DNA of 50,300 nt, taken from contig NZ_CABFJY010000010.1 in assembly GCF_901687125.1 (NCBI RefSeq), positions 1-50,300 on the forward strand. Reading direction: 5' to 3'. How positions within the stretch are numbered: the first letter of the stretch is position 1; the number at the start of each line of letters is the position of its first letter. The notes below the pieces were generated by a model that was given only the letters and a program-made list of their open reading frames with translations, was not told the DNA's origin and ran no database searches. Position numbers and translations under genes: made by a program. This DNA is from Actinobacillus vicugnae (lineage in GTDB: Bacteria > Pseudomonadota > Gammaproteobacteria > Enterobacterales > Pasteurellaceae). Shown piece after piece: positions 20,384-28,882 of the stretch.

Positions 20384-20493
20384 TTTTAGACACCTTTTGC
20401 TATAAAATTAAAATTTTGAAATAAATCAGAAATTGGCGTGAAGATTACCCTATTTAGGTTATTCATTCTAGTAAAATTTTATCTTTTTTTGAT

Positions 20494-21696
20494 CTAGTCA
20501 GCCAAAATATCCAGCGCTATATCTAAAGCGTTGCAAAAGCGCTCAACATCTCCCATTTGGTTATAATGGGCTAACGATAAACGCAACGTTCCTGTCTGTT
20601 GCAGATAGTGTAGATAAGGTTTCGCACAATGTTCTCCACTACGTAATGCGATCTTGCTTTCAGTCATCATTGCAGCAATATCTGCATGATGAAGATTACG
20701 TAAAGCAAAGCTCAATGTGGTGCAACCTTGTTGTGAAAAGAGCTGAATATTCGGGTATGTTTTTAAGCGTTGGTACGTTTCATCAGCTAATGCTTCTAGC
20801 GAGCGATTTAACGCTTCAAAATCCCATTGTTCCAGCCACTCCAGAGTTTTTCCAAAGCCAATAATACCCGCAATATTTGGTGTTCCTGCTTCTAAACGAT
20901 AAGGCAATTTTGCAAGCGAAAGTGAAGTTTCTGAAACCTCTTCAAGCATCTTTCCGCCAAAAAATAGCGGTCGAATTTGCTCCAAACTTTGCAATTTACC
21001 CGTCAGCACGCCCACCCCATTCGGTCCATACATTTTATGTGCAGAAAAGGCATAAAAATCAGCATCTAACTGTTGCACATCAACCTTTTCACAACAAACT
21101 GCCTGTGCACAATCTAACAAAATTTTTGCCTGCGAAAATTGGCGGGCAATCGGAATTAACTGCTCAACAGGCTGACGTACTCCCGTGACATTCGAAACCA
21201 AATTCAAAGCAACAATTTTAGTTTTAGCCGAAATCGCTTGGGTGAAAGCGGTCAAATTTAGCTGAAAATTTGCATCTAATGGCAAAACAATCAATTTGGC
21301 TTGAGTGCGCTGTGCCAATTGTTGCCACGGAATAAAATTGGCATGATGTTCTGCGACTGAAATCACAATTTCATCGCCTGCTTGCAATAAATGTTCTAGC
21401 CCGTATGCCACTAAATTAATCGAATGCGTTGTGCCTGTCGTCCAAATCACCGCATTGCGTGACGCCACATTAAACCGCTTTGTAACTAAATCTCTCGCCT
21501 GTTCATAGGCTTGGCTTTGAGCAAGATCGTATTGGCTACGGTGTACCGATCCTGCCGAGGCATAAAATGCTGCTGTACTATCAATTAAAACTTGCGGTTT
21601 AAGTGTTGTCGCTGCTGAATCCAAATAGATCCATTGGTCTGTTTGATTGAAAAAAGGGAATTGAGATCTAAACGCGGTCGTTTGTTGCATATCCAT
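20494..21696 (-). CDS. csdA: Cysteine desulfurase, CsdA/SufS class
   Basis: This class V aminotransferase-fold enzyme takes sulfur from cysteine to form a persulfide for cluster or cofactor synthesis. The 400-residue protein aligns best with E. coli CsdA. The PLP lysine is Lys221 in FSAHKMYGP, and the catalytic cysteine is Cys357 in RSGEHCAKP. EHHANFIPW near 116 is also typical. Its start codon overlaps the stop of the upstream nuclease gene as TAATG, so the two are translationally coupled. No csdE or suf partner lies nearby, so the acceptor is not evident. Confidence 0.9.
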   Translation of the reverse strand: MDMQQTTAFRSQFPFFNQTDQWIYLDSAATTLKPQVLIDSTAAFYASAGSVHRSQYDLAQSQAYEQARDLVTKRFNVASRNAVIWTTGTTHSINLVAYGLEHLLQAGDEIVISVAEHHANFIPWQQLAQRTQAKLIVLPLDANFQLNLTAFTQAISAKTKIVALNLVSNVTGVRQPVEQLIPIARQFSQAKILLDCAQAVCCEKVDVQQLDADFYAFSAHKMYGPNGVGVLTGKLQSLEQIRPLFFGGKMLEEVSETSLSLAKLPYRLEAGTPNIAGIIGFGKTLEWLEQWDFEALNRSLEALADETYQRLKTYPNIQLFSQQGCTTLSFALRNLHHADIAAMMTESKIALRSGEHCAKPYLHYLQQTGTLRLSLAHYNQMGDVERFCNALDIALDILAD

Positions 21697-22382
21697 TAAC
21701 GTGTTGCCTCTCGATACAATTTATTACAAGGAATACCGTCGTTATTGCCGTCCATTGTTTTCGAACCACATTGGTCGAAATAGCGTTTTGCCGCTTGGTA
21801 ATCGCTGAAATCACTACAATGCAAAACTTTACCGCAATTCACGCTTTGAGCCGTTGCAAGCGGTCGTTTTTGCCAATTCCAGCCCGAATCGAGCCGCTTG
21901 TCTGCACTATGTGTTTTACGCCATTGGGCAGGGTTAATTGGTGATTTATCTTGCCACAAGCCTTTTTTAGCTTGCTTTGCTTTTTGCATAGCTTGCTCAT
22001 AAATCGGTAGCGTTTCATGATACGCCCATGCCATTCCTTTTTCGACTAACAACAGATTAATATTTTGTTGCTGTTCATCATACACTACCGCCAATAAACG
22101 CTGATAACGATCGTAACCTTGAGTGGCTAAACTAACTTGTTTTTTAAATACTAACTTGGCAAGCGCTTGTTTCGCTTTATTACCAAAAGGCTGTGCAGAT
22201 TCGGGCGCATCAATATATAACAAACGCACCTTAAACGGTGTGCGTTGATATAAACAAGTGAGCGTATCACCGTCGCTAACCCCCACCACTTTACACTGAA
22301 TAACAACGTCTGGCGTATTGGCATAAGCAAGCGGGGCTTGGCTAACCAATAGCAATAAAAATAAAGAGAAAATTGATTTCAT
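21696..22382 (-). CDS. Secreted thermonuclease-family nuclease with Excalibur domain
   Basis: The 228-residue precursor has a signal peptide (MKSIFSLFLLLLVSQAPLAYA). A staphylococcal-nuclease-like domain follows, with DGDTLTC, VRLLYIDAPES and ATQGYDRYQRLLAVVY carrying the calcium-binding acids and catalytic arginines. LLLVEKGMAWAY comes after these. The C-terminus is an Excalibur calcium-binding module (HCSDFSDYQAAKRYFDQCG, DGNNDGIPC). The ATG at 22382 is chosen over an upstream TTG because it opens the signal peptide. The enzyme probably degrades nucleic acids in the periplasm or outside the cell. Its coupling to csdA by a TAATG overlap has no clear functional reason. Confidence 0.86.
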   Translation of the reverse strand: MKSIFSLFLLLLVSQAPLAYANTPDVVIQCKVVGVSDGDTLTCLYQRTPFKVRLLYIDAPESAQPFGNKAKQALAKLVFKKQVSLATQGYDRYQRLLAVVYDEQQQNINLLLVEKGMAWAYHETLPIYEQAMQKAKQAKKGLWQDKSPINPAQWRKTHSADKRLDSGWNWQKRPLATAQSVNCGKVLHCSDFSDYQAAKRYFDQCGSKTMDGNNDGIPCNKLYREATR

Positions 22383-22392
22383 ATAAAACAAA

Positions 22393-22418
22393 AAAGTGTA
22401 GGAATAATCCTACACTTT
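22393..22418 (-). terminator. Terminator of the AGCS symporter gene
   Basis: AAAGTGTAGGA (22393-22403) is the perfect complement of TCCTACACTTT (22408-22418). On the minus strand the stem is followed by TTTGTTTT, 24 bases after the symporter stop. Confidence 0.85.
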
Positions 22419-22441
22419 ACCATAATTTCTTGGTATTAATC

Positions 22442-23809
22442 TTATTTGATTTCACCGTTTTTTAAACGGAAGAAATAATTTTTGGTTTCTTCAATAATCA
22501 CTTTACGCAATGCAATTAAAGCGATCAAATTTGGGAATGCCATTAAGCCATTTACAATATCTGCAATCGTCCAAATCGTCTTTAATTGTAAGAATGGCGC
22601 TGAAGCAATTAATGCGATAAAGAGTAAGCGGTAGAATTTAATCCCTTGTGTTTTGCCATTGGTTAAATACACAAAACAACGCTCACCATAATAACACCAG
22701 CCTAAAATGGTTGTGAATGCAAAGAACACTAACCCCACGGTTACCACTACCGCACCAAATGAGCTTTCTAAACCTTGGCTAAATGCTTGTGTGGTAAGTT
22801 CTGCACCTTCCGCATCACCAGTCCAAGCACCCGTTAAAACAATCACTAAGCCTGTCATAGTACATACGATAATCGTATCTAAAAATGTCCCCGTCATTGA
22901 AATTAAACCTTGACGAACAGGCTCTTTGGTTTGTGCGGCTGCAGCTGCAATGGGGGCAGAACCTAAACCAGACTCATTCGAGAAAATACCACGTGCAAGC
23001 CCTAATTGAATTGCCTGCATGACGGTAAAACCAAATACACCGCCTAGTGCTGCTTCTGGGTTAAATGCTGCGTGTACGATTAACACAATTGCATCAGGTA
23101 CTTTTTCCGCATGCATAATCAACACACTTACCGAAGCAATTACATAAGCTACTGCCATAAATGGCACCACAATTGAGGCAATTTTAGAAATACGTTTTAC
23201 CCCACCTAATACGATTGCCGTTACGACTAACGTTAAAATCATCGCACTAAATACCACTGGTACATCAAAAGTTGATTCTAATGAATGAGTGATACCATTT
23301 ACTTGTGGGAAAGTACCAATCCCTAATAATGCAACTAATACACCGAAGAAAGCAAACGCTTTAGCAAGCCATTTCCACTTTTTCCCCATCCCCATTTCAA
23401 TATAGTACATCGGACCGCCTGCAATGAAACCATCTTTATCACGCCCTCGGAACTTGATTGCTAATAACCCTTCTGCATATTTGGTTGCCATACCGAATAA
23501 AGCAATTAGCCACATCCAAAATAGTGCACCGGGCCCTCCCGAGTGAATTGCAGTTGCAACACCGACAATATTTCCCGTACCGATGGTTGCCGCCAGCGCA
23601 GTAGAAAGTGCAGCAAATGCAGAAATATCTCCAGATTGTCCTTGCCCTTTTTCAGGTTTAAACATATAGACAAAAGCACGTCCCAATTGACGGAACTGAA
23701 TGCCTTTTAATGAAAGGGTTAAATATAAACCGACACCAGAAAGTAGGATTAAAAGAGGGGCGCCCCAAATCAGGCTGTTAATAGAGTTAAGAATATCGTC
23801 AAATGACAT
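22442..23809 (-). CDS. Sodium:alanine/glycine symporter (AGCS family)
   Basis: The 455-residue inner-membrane protein has about eleven hydrophobic segments and the AGCS family signatures. These are FAALSTALAATIGTGNIVGVATAI near residue 65, FWMWLIALFGMATKYAEGLLA near residue 95, and ARGIFSNESGLGSAPIAAAAAQT near residue 275. Such proteins import alanine or glycine with sodium. The tandem glycine riboswitch in the leader (23905-24099) points to glycine as a physiological ligand and suggests glycine-controlled expression. The start codon has GAGGAA eight bases upstream. Confidence 0.92.
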   Translation of the reverse strand: MSFDDILNSINSLIWGAPLLILLSGVGLYLTLSLKGIQFRQLGRAFVYMFKPEKGQGQSGDISAFAALSTALAATIGTGNIVGVATAIHSGGPGALFWMWLIALFGMATKYAEGLLAIKFRGRDKDGFIAGGPMYYIEMGMGKKWKWLAKAFAFFGVLVALLGIGTFPQVNGITHSLESTFDVPVVFSAMILTLVVTAIVLGGVKRISKIASIVVPFMAVAYVIASVSVLIMHAEKVPDAIVLIVHAAFNPEAALGGVFGFTVMQAIQLGLARGIFSNESGLGSAPIAAAAAQTKEPVRQGLISMTGTFLDTIIVCTMTGLVIVLTGAWTGDAEGAELTTQAFSQGLESSFGAVVVTVGLVFFAFTTILGWCYYGERCFVYLTNGKTQGIKFYRLLFIALIASAPFLQLKTIWTIADIVNGLMAFPNLIALIALRKVIIEETKNYFFRLKNGEIK

Positions 23810-23904
23810 TGTTGGTTCCTCGTAAAACTGAATTACAAGGAAAGAAAAGCAAGCTACAAGCGGTCAAATTTTTGCAAAATACCACAAAATAGAAATAGGT
23901 TATA

Positions 23905-24099
23905 CTTTTCTCCCCTGTCCTTTTGCCTGAGCGTTTCATGCTTACGCACTTGCGCCTTCGGCGTCCATTTTCCATAAACTACATGGATTGGATCTCTCCA
24001 AGGGTTCGTCCAGTAACTGTCCCCGCTATTGCTAGCACCTGAAAGATTTTACCTCGTCGGTAGAGTTATCACTCTTCTCCAGCTACCTTCATCCGAACG
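23905..24099 (-). ncRNA. Tandem glycine riboswitch upstream of the AGCS symporter
   Basis: On the minus strand two glycine aptamers follow each other. The first carries CTACCGACGAGGTAA, TTTCAGGT and GGGGACAG. The second carries CTTGGAGAGATCC, GCCGAAGGCGCAA, ACGCTCAGGCAAAAGGACAG and GGGGAGA. These are the conserved GGAGAG, CCGAAGG-GCAA and CTCAGG...GGACAG elements of the Rfam gcvT class. About 95 bases separate the end of aptamer 2 from the start codon and should hold the expression platform. That stretch includes a USS, and I could not define the switching stem. An upstream promoter fits. Confidence 0.93.
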
Positions 24100-24125
24100 T
24101 ATCTTTTATAAAAAGAATGCGCCAA

Positions 24126-24153
24126 ATTCTACCGTTTCTAACAAAATCGTCAA
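24126..24153 (-). promoter_or_regulatory. Promoter of the glycine riboswitch transcript
   Basis: On the minus strand TTGACG (24153-24148) is followed after 16 bases by TAGAAT (24131-24126). The start would lie about 20 bases before the first aptamer helix. Confidence 0.7.
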
Positions 24154-24249
24154 TAGTCAAAAACACATTTTAAAGCGAACGTTTGCTTTTGTTTCTCGAT
24201 TAACCATCTATCTAAGTTGCCATTCTTTTAGTGCCTTAAAAACAAAAAA

Positions 24250-24287
24250 ACAAGCGGTCAAATTTTCAAGAAATTTTGACTGCTTGT
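24250..24287 (-). terminator. USS pair, terminator of the AI-2E family gene
   Basis: ACAAGCGGTCAAATTTT and its near complement AAATTTTGACTGCTTGT face each other around a short loop. The right-hand word has one change from the USS (GACTGC for GACCGC). It follows the gene at 24305 by 18 bases on the minus strand. Confidence 0.7.
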
Positions 24288-24304
24288 TAAAAATACAATA
24301 AATC

Positions 24305-25354
24305 TTAGCGTTTAATTTCTTCTATATCACCTAATAACACTGCATAACGACGCGTTGATTTACCCGATTCTAATGCGATTTTTAGCGCCATAGTTAATGG
24401 AACCGAAAGCAACATTCCCACCGTGCCTAATAACCAGCCCCAAAATAATAAAGAGAGAAATACAACCAGAGTAGAAAGCCCTAAGCGTTTCCCCATCATC
24501 CTTGGTTCTAGTGCGTTGCCAAGTAACATATTTATTCCAATTACGCCCGTTAATACAATTAATCCAACTGAGAATCCATTGAGTAACAAGGCTTGTAATA
24601 CAATTGGAATACCAGCTAATATTGAACCAATATTAGGAATATAATTTAATAAGAAAGCCAATACCCCCCACAATACCGCATATTGCACCTCAAGTAGCAT
24701 GAGTAAAATCCAAATACAGATCCCTGTTAATGTACTAACAATAGTTTTAACACCTAAATAACCAATTACCCCATCTAATACTTGATTAATATAATATTCT
24801 TCATTTGAAAGATCATCATCAGGGCTTAGTGCAAGTGCTAATTTATATTTAGCCATTGGTGATTCCAATAACATAAAAATCACCACTAAAAATAATACAA
24901 AAATATTAGATAGCACCCCTGAAAAACTTAATAGCAATCGGCTAACTAAATTCATTACTGCGCTAGGATCGAACTTATTTAGTATATCTTCTTGGCTAAT
25001 GATAATTGGCAATTGATGTTCTTTTAGCAAAGTAAATATAGTTTGCAAACGTGTAGTAAGTAATAATTTATATTGTGGAATTGAACTGGTAAATTCTTGA
25101 ATAGCATTATTTACCATACTGGTTAAAAATAGGAAGATTAAGATTATCAATCCTAACAAAATACCAATAGCTAAACCTAAAGGAATACGACGATTTGTCA
25201 TCAATTTAATTATCGGTGAACAAATAATCGCAATAAATAATGAAAGCAAAAATGGCACAACAATTTCAGTAGCTGCTTTTATCCCCGCTAAGATCACAAT
25301 AATCGCAGCAGTTGCGACCAGCGCTTTAGTGGTTGATACATGATCTTTTTCCAT
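24305..25354 (-). CDS. AI-2E family transporter (TqsA/YdgG-like)
   Basis: The 349-residue membrane protein has about eight hydrophobic segments and the AI-2E family (formerly PerM/UPF0118) layout. A pair of N-terminal helices ends in VPFLLSLFIAIICSPII. A hydrophilic middle domain follows, and the C-terminal half includes LNYIPNIGSILAGIP, GNALEPRMMGKRLGLSTLVVF and GTVGMLLSVPLT. It matches E. coli TqsA closely at the C-terminus. TqsA is reported to export autoinducer-2. Other family members exchange ions such as sodium for protons, so the substrate stays open. Confidence 0.85.
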   Translation of the reverse strand: MEKDHVSTTKALVATAAIIVILAGIKAATEIVVPFLLSLFIAIICSPIIKLMTNRRIPLGLAIGILLGLIILIFLFLTSMVNNAIQEFTSSIPQYKLLLTTRLQTIFTLLKEHQLPIIISQEDILNKFDPSAVMNLVSRLLLSFSGVLSNIFVLFLVVIFMLLESPMAKYKLALALSPDDDLSNEEYYINQVLDGVIGYLGVKTIVSTLTGICIWILLMLLEVQYAVLWGVLAFLLNYIPNIGSILAGIPIVLQALLLNGFSVGLIVLTGVIGINMLLGNALEPRMMGKRLGLSTLVVFLSLLFWGWLLGTVGMLLSVPLTMALKIALESGKSTRRYAVLLGDIEEIKR

Positions 25355-25381
25355 AATTTCTCGTCTATAAAATAAAAAATA

Positions 25382-25434
25382 AGCGGTAAAATTTTAGCAT
25401 TTTTTGCAAATAAAAACTAAAATTCAACCGCTTG
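25382..25434 (-). terminator. USS-type terminator of the cytochrome b562 gene
   Basis: AAGCGGTAAAATTTTAG faces CTAAAATTCAACCGCTT with a loop of about 19 bases. It lies just after the cytochrome gene on the minus strand and includes two USS cores. Confidence 0.6.
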
Positions 25435-25443
25435 TTAGATGAG

Positions 25444-25818
25444 TTATTTATATTCAATGTGATATTTTTTCTTCATATCATCCAATGAATTTAGCATCTC
25501 TTTCGCTTGAGCTAAATTACCTTGTTTCGCCTGTTCATCTGCTTTTTTCACGAAATCAATCACTTCTTGCATTGCACTTTGATAACCCGCAAAACGCTCT
25601 TGATCGCCTTCCAAACTCGCTGGCATAGTTTCTTTCGCTTTTTCTGCTTGAACTAAGAAAAGCTCAGCCGCTTGCTGAAATTCTTCGCTTGTTTCCGCCT
25701 GCATAAAGCTATTCATTTGCTTTTTCATTTGGAACATTTCCATCATTACCCCTTTCGCGAAACTAAAGCTTGAGCAGACTAACAATGCGGTCGCTAGTAA
25801 TCGTTTAAATTTTTTCAT
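25444..25818 (-). CDS. cybC: Cytochrome b562-family periplasmic protein
   Basis: The 124-residue precursor has a signal peptide (MKKFKRLLATALLVCSSFSF, ending FA) and a mature four-helix bundle of about 100 residues. The C-terminal KKYHIEYK places His120 where cytochrome b562 has its haem histidine (AYHQKYR in E. coli). A methionine ligand is available in the first helix (GVMMEMFQMKKQM). No CXXCH motif is present, so haem would be non-covalent. The ATG at 25818 is used because it opens the signal peptide. The electron partner is unknown. Loss of haem binding cannot be excluded because several first-helix methionines are candidates. Confidence 0.78.
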   Translation of the reverse strand: MKKFKRLLATALLVCSSFSFAKGVMMEMFQMKKQMNSFMQAETSEEFQQAAELFLVQAEKAKETMPASLEGDQERFAGYQSAMQEVIDFVKKADEQAKQGNLAQAKEMLNSLDDMKKKYHIEYK

Positions 25819-25984
25819 AAATTCCCACAAAATAAATTAGGGCGCTTGCCCTTGCATAAGCATAAAAAGTCGCATTTTAATCTATCTATTGCTTGCGAGA
25901 AAGAGATATTTCTTAGAGAATAGGCTCTTTTATGCCTCCCACTCGTGGGGGGTACTGACTTGTTATCAGAAGAGAATCAAACCT

Positions 25985-27382
25985 ATGTCCGAATTAAAAT
26001 ACCCAAAACCCGAATTGCTCTCGCCCGCAGGCACATTAAAAAATATGCGCTATGCATTTGCTTATGGTGCCGATGCAATTTATGCGGGGCAGCCTCGCTA
26101 TAGCTTACGTGTACGTAACAATGAATTTAACCATGCAACGCTAAAAGAAGCCATTGATGAAGCGCATAGCTTAGGCAAAAAATTCTATGTTGTGGTAAAT
26201 ATTGCACCACATAACTCAAAACTTAAAACCTTTATTAAAGATCTGAAAGTAGTGGTGGATATGAAACCCGATGCCCTGATTATGTCAGATCCAGGTTTAA
26301 TTATGTTAGTGCGTGAAAATTTCCCAGAAATTGATATTCACCTTTCAGTGCAAGCAAATGCGGTAAACTGGGCAACGGTAAAATTCTGGAAGCAAATGGG
26401 CTTGACCCGTGTAATTCTTTCACGCGAATTATCATTAGAAGAAATTGAAGAAATCCGCCAACAAGTGCCAGATATGGAGTTAGAAATTTTCGTACATGGC
26501 GCACTTTGTATGGCATATTCAGGCCGCTGCTTACTTTCAGGCTATATTAATAAACGAGATCCAAACCAAGGTACTTGTACTAATGCTTGCCGTTGGGAAT
26601 ATAAAATGGAAGAAGGCACTACAGACGAAGTAGGTAATATTGTGCCAAAAGCAATGGTACAAAAATATGAGCCTGAAATCGAAGTGAAAAACGTTGCGCC
26701 GACCTTAGGTGAAGGTGCAAATACCGATAAAGTGTTCCTTTATACTGAGCCAAATCGCCCAGACGAACAAATGACCGCATTTGAAGATGAACATGGTACT
26801 TATTTTATGAACTCAAAAGATTTACGTGCGGTACAACACGTAGAGCGTTTAACCCAAATGGGCGTTCATTCACTAAAAATTGAAGGTCGTACTAAATCAT
26901 TCTATTACTGCGCGCGAACTGCTCAAGTTTATCGTAAAGCGATTGATGATGCGGCGGCTGGTAAGCCTTTTGATGAATCATTAATGGATACATTGGAATC
27001 ACTTGCACATCGTGGTTATACCGAAGGTTTCTTACGTCGCCATACACACGATGAATACCAAAACTATGAGTATGGTTATTCTATTTCAGAACGCCAACAA
27101 TTCGTCGGTGAATTTACTGGAAAACGCAATGCCGAAGGTATGGCAGAGGTTGCGGTGAAAAATAAATTCCTTGTGGGTGATTCAGTAGAAATGATGACGC
27201 CAAAAGGCAATATCGTGTTCAAAATTGAACGTATGTTAAATCGTAAAAATGAACAAGTTGAAGCGGGGCTGGGCGACGGACATTTTGTCTTCTTAGATGT
27301 GCCTGCAGATATTGAATTAGACTATGCACTTTTAATGCGTAATCTGGTTGATTCTAATACAAGAAACCCGCATAAAATGTGA
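25985..27382 (+). CDS. trhP: tRNA 5-hydroxyuridine synthesis protein TrhP (YegQ), U32 family
   Basis: TrhP is a prephenate-dependent enzyme that hydroxylates U34 of certain tRNAs to ho5U, the precursor of cmo5U. The 465-residue U32-family protein shows PELLSPAGTLKNMRYAFAYG at the N-terminus, the family signature ELEIFVHGALCMAYSGRC near residue 165, and four cysteines (CMAYSGRC, GTCTNAC) fit to hold an iron-sulfur cluster. The start at 25985 opens the conserved N-terminus. The upstream extension has no family match. The aroF-tyrA genes in this window handle the same prephenate pool. Confidence 0.91.
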   Translation: MSELKYPKPELLSPAGTLKNMRYAFAYGADAIYAGQPRYSLRVRNNEFNHATLKEAIDEAHSLGKKFYVVVNIAPHNSKLKTFIKDLKVVVDMKPDALIMSDPGLIMLVRENFPEIDIHLSVQANAVNWATVKFWKQMGLTRVILSRELSLEEIEEIRQQVPDMELEIFVHGALCMAYSGRCLLSGYINKRDPNQGTCTNACRWEYKMEEGTTDEVGNIVPKAMVQKYEPEIEVKNVAPTLGEGANTDKVFLYTEPNRPDEQMTAFEDEHGTYFMNSKDLRAVQHVERLTQMGVHSLKIEGRTKSFYYCARTAQVYRKAIDDAAAGKPFDESLMDTLESLAHRGYTEGFLRRHTHDEYQNYEYGYSISERQQFVGEFTGKRNAEGMAEVAVKNKFLVGDSVEMMTPKGNIVFKIERMLNRKNEQVEAGLGDGHFVFLDVPADIELDYALLMRNLVDSNTRNPHKM

Positions 27383-27430
27383 TCAGCCTCACAACTTTAA
27401 TAAAATATTGTAAAGATTGCAAATTTCTTG

Positions 27431-27458
27431 TTGAAGTTATGAATTATATTCATATAAT
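27431..27458 (+). promoter_or_regulatory. Promoter of the candidate small RNA, with an operator-like palindrome in its spacer
   Basis: TTGAAG (27431-27436) and TATAAT (27453-27458) are separated by 16 bases. The spacer and -10 contain TATGAAT-TAT-ATTCATA, a perfect 7-base inverted repeat centred between the two boxes, which would suit a repressor. The arms resemble ARG-box halves (TGAAT/ATTCA), but the centre is one base too short. Confidence 0.55.
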
Positions 27459-27464
27459 GGAGGC

Positions 27465-27526
27465 TCAATACTCATAGAAGTATGACTCCATAATAAGTTT
27501 TACCCCTCCAAATGAGGGGTTTTTTT
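27465..27526 (+). ncRNA. Candidate small RNA of about 60 nt upstream of waaL
   Basis: A good promoter (27431-27458) predicts a start near 27465. The transcript would hold a short stem ATACT-AGTAT (27468-27483) and a strong terminator, ACCCCT (27502-27507) with AGGGGT (27515-27520), followed by T. No sensible open frame lies inside. It could be a free small RNA or a terminated leader of waaL, which starts 109 bases downstream with its own -10 at 27599-27604. I do not recognise the family. Confidence 0.45.
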
Positions 27527-27634
27527 ATGCCTATTGGAAATTTACACGATAAGGCTAGCTTTTCTCGCTTTTCTTTCCTTTCTTACACTATTTTTAAGTA
27601 TAATGCGCTATTAAAATTTTTATGTGGGACTCTT

Positions 27635-28882
27635 ATGCTAACGCAAATTAAATCGAATAAAAGCCAAATCTATTCAGTACTTATTGGGCTATTTTTTATG
27701 TTAATTCTTCAATTTAAACTAAGTTATAGCCTCATTCCGATCTTATTAGCATTAGCGGGCATTACGCTACTTATTCCACATATAAAAAATAAATCCTATA
27801 CCTTAACCAGCGTAGATAAATGGCTGAGTATTACTTTTATCTGCTATTTTTTGTTATTTGTCGTCTCTCTTATTGTGCATAAGGGAAAAGGGAGCGAATT
27901 AGATCTCGCTAATCGTGCATTATTAGCATTACCAATTTTGGCAATTTTCTATAAAAATCCGATCAAACATTCATGGATTATTTATTCACTGTTAATTGCA
28001 GGTATTGGTATAGGCATTACCAGTATATTACAAGTTTTCATATTTGATTTCGAAAGGCCATTCCCTAAAATTATGCATATTCAAGCGGGCGATATAGCTA
28101 TGTCGCTTGCAATGTTCTCGCTTTGTACTTTGTTCTATTTTTATACGCAAAAACAGCGTATTGCGATGTATTTTAGCTTAGTAGCTGGATTATTTGCGAT
28201 GATCGCTAGCTTTCTTACCACCGCTCGAGGGGCATGGATTGGCGTACCATTTGTGCTTTTAGTGATCTTTTGGCTGAATCGTAAATCACTCTCAAAATGG
28301 CTTATCGCAAGTGTGCTATTGATTACTGTTGGCGGGGGTATTTTTACGAGTAAAATTATTCATCAGCGTTATCTTGACGCACAACGCGATATCGCCGCTT
28401 ACACTGATGGAGCAAATAAAAGCACTTCCGTTGGTGCACGTTTTGATATGTGGAAAAGTGCACTACTCGGCATTCAAGAAAAACCGATTTTTGGTTGGGG
28501 AATACAAGGCGTAAAAGCAATGCGCCAACAGCATTTCGCAGAAGGCGAAATTTCAGAATATGCAGCAAGTTTTGAGCATGCACATAATCAATACTTACAT
28601 GATGCCTCAACCCGAGGTTTGTTAGGTTTAATGGCACTACTGGCAACATTATTTGTACCACTTTATCTGTTTTGGAAAAATTTAAAATCAGCCGAACCCA
28701 ATTCGTTAGCTTATTTGTGGGGCGTATTAGGTATTACTCATATGCTATTAATGATGAGTTATTTTTTAACTCAAGCATTTTTATCGCATAATTCAGGGGC
28801 GATTTTCTATTTTGTTACCACCGTTATATTCTTAGGCTTGCAAACAAATGCACAAAATAGACCGCTTATGGAGAAAATCTAG
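27635..28882 (+). CDS. waaL: O-antigen ligase/polymerase-like membrane protein (WaaL/Wzy_C family)
   Basis: The 415-residue inner-membrane protein has about ten to twelve hydrophobic segments and the Wzy_C signatures: TTARGAWIGVPFVLL near residue 200, and FEHAHNQYLHDASTRGLLG near residue 310 in the large periplasmic loop, where the essential histidine of WaaL-type ligases lies. Such enzymes move a sugar chain from undecaprenyl pyrophosphate to lipid A-core, or polymerise it. The start at 27635 has GTGGGAC upstream and a -10 at 27599. An in-frame ATG at 27527 is possible but would sit in the preceding terminator. The stop overlaps the waaA GTG (TAGTG). Confidence 0.83.
   Translation: MLTQIKSNKSQIYSVLIGLFFMLILQFKLSYSLIPILLALAGITLLIPHIKNKSYTLTSVDKWLSITFICYFLLFVVSLIVHKGKGSELDLANRALLALPILAIFYKNPIKHSWIIYSLLIAGIGIGITSILQVFIFDFERPFPKIMHIQAGDIAMSLAMFSLCTLFYFYTQKQRIAMYFSLVAGLFAMIASFLTTARGAWIGVPFVLLVIFWLNRKSLSKWLIASVLLITVGGGIFTSKIIHQRYLDAQRDIAAYTDGANKSTSVGARFDMWKSALLGIQEKPIFGWGIQGVKAMRQQHFAEGEISEYAASFEHAHNQYLHDASTRGLLGLMALLATLFVPLYLFWKNLKSAEPNSLAYLWGVLGITHMLLMMSYFLTQAFLSHNSGAIFYFVTTVIFLGLQTNAQNRPLMEKI

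Noticed and set aside
24029-24301. Open frame of 90 codons on the plus strand
   Set aside because: It runs antisense through the glycine riboswitch and a USS hairpin and has no ribosome binding site or family-like sequence.
27438-27455. ARG box (ArgR site) in the small RNA promoter
   Set aside because: The arms TGAAT and ATTCA fit, but the centre has three bases where the ARG box has four. It is kept only as an unnamed palindrome.
27527-27634. In-frame upstream start for waaL with GAGGGG as ribosome binding site
   Set aside because: The GAGGGG is the 3' arm of a terminator, the extra residues are not family-like, and a good -10 (27599) lies after this ATG.
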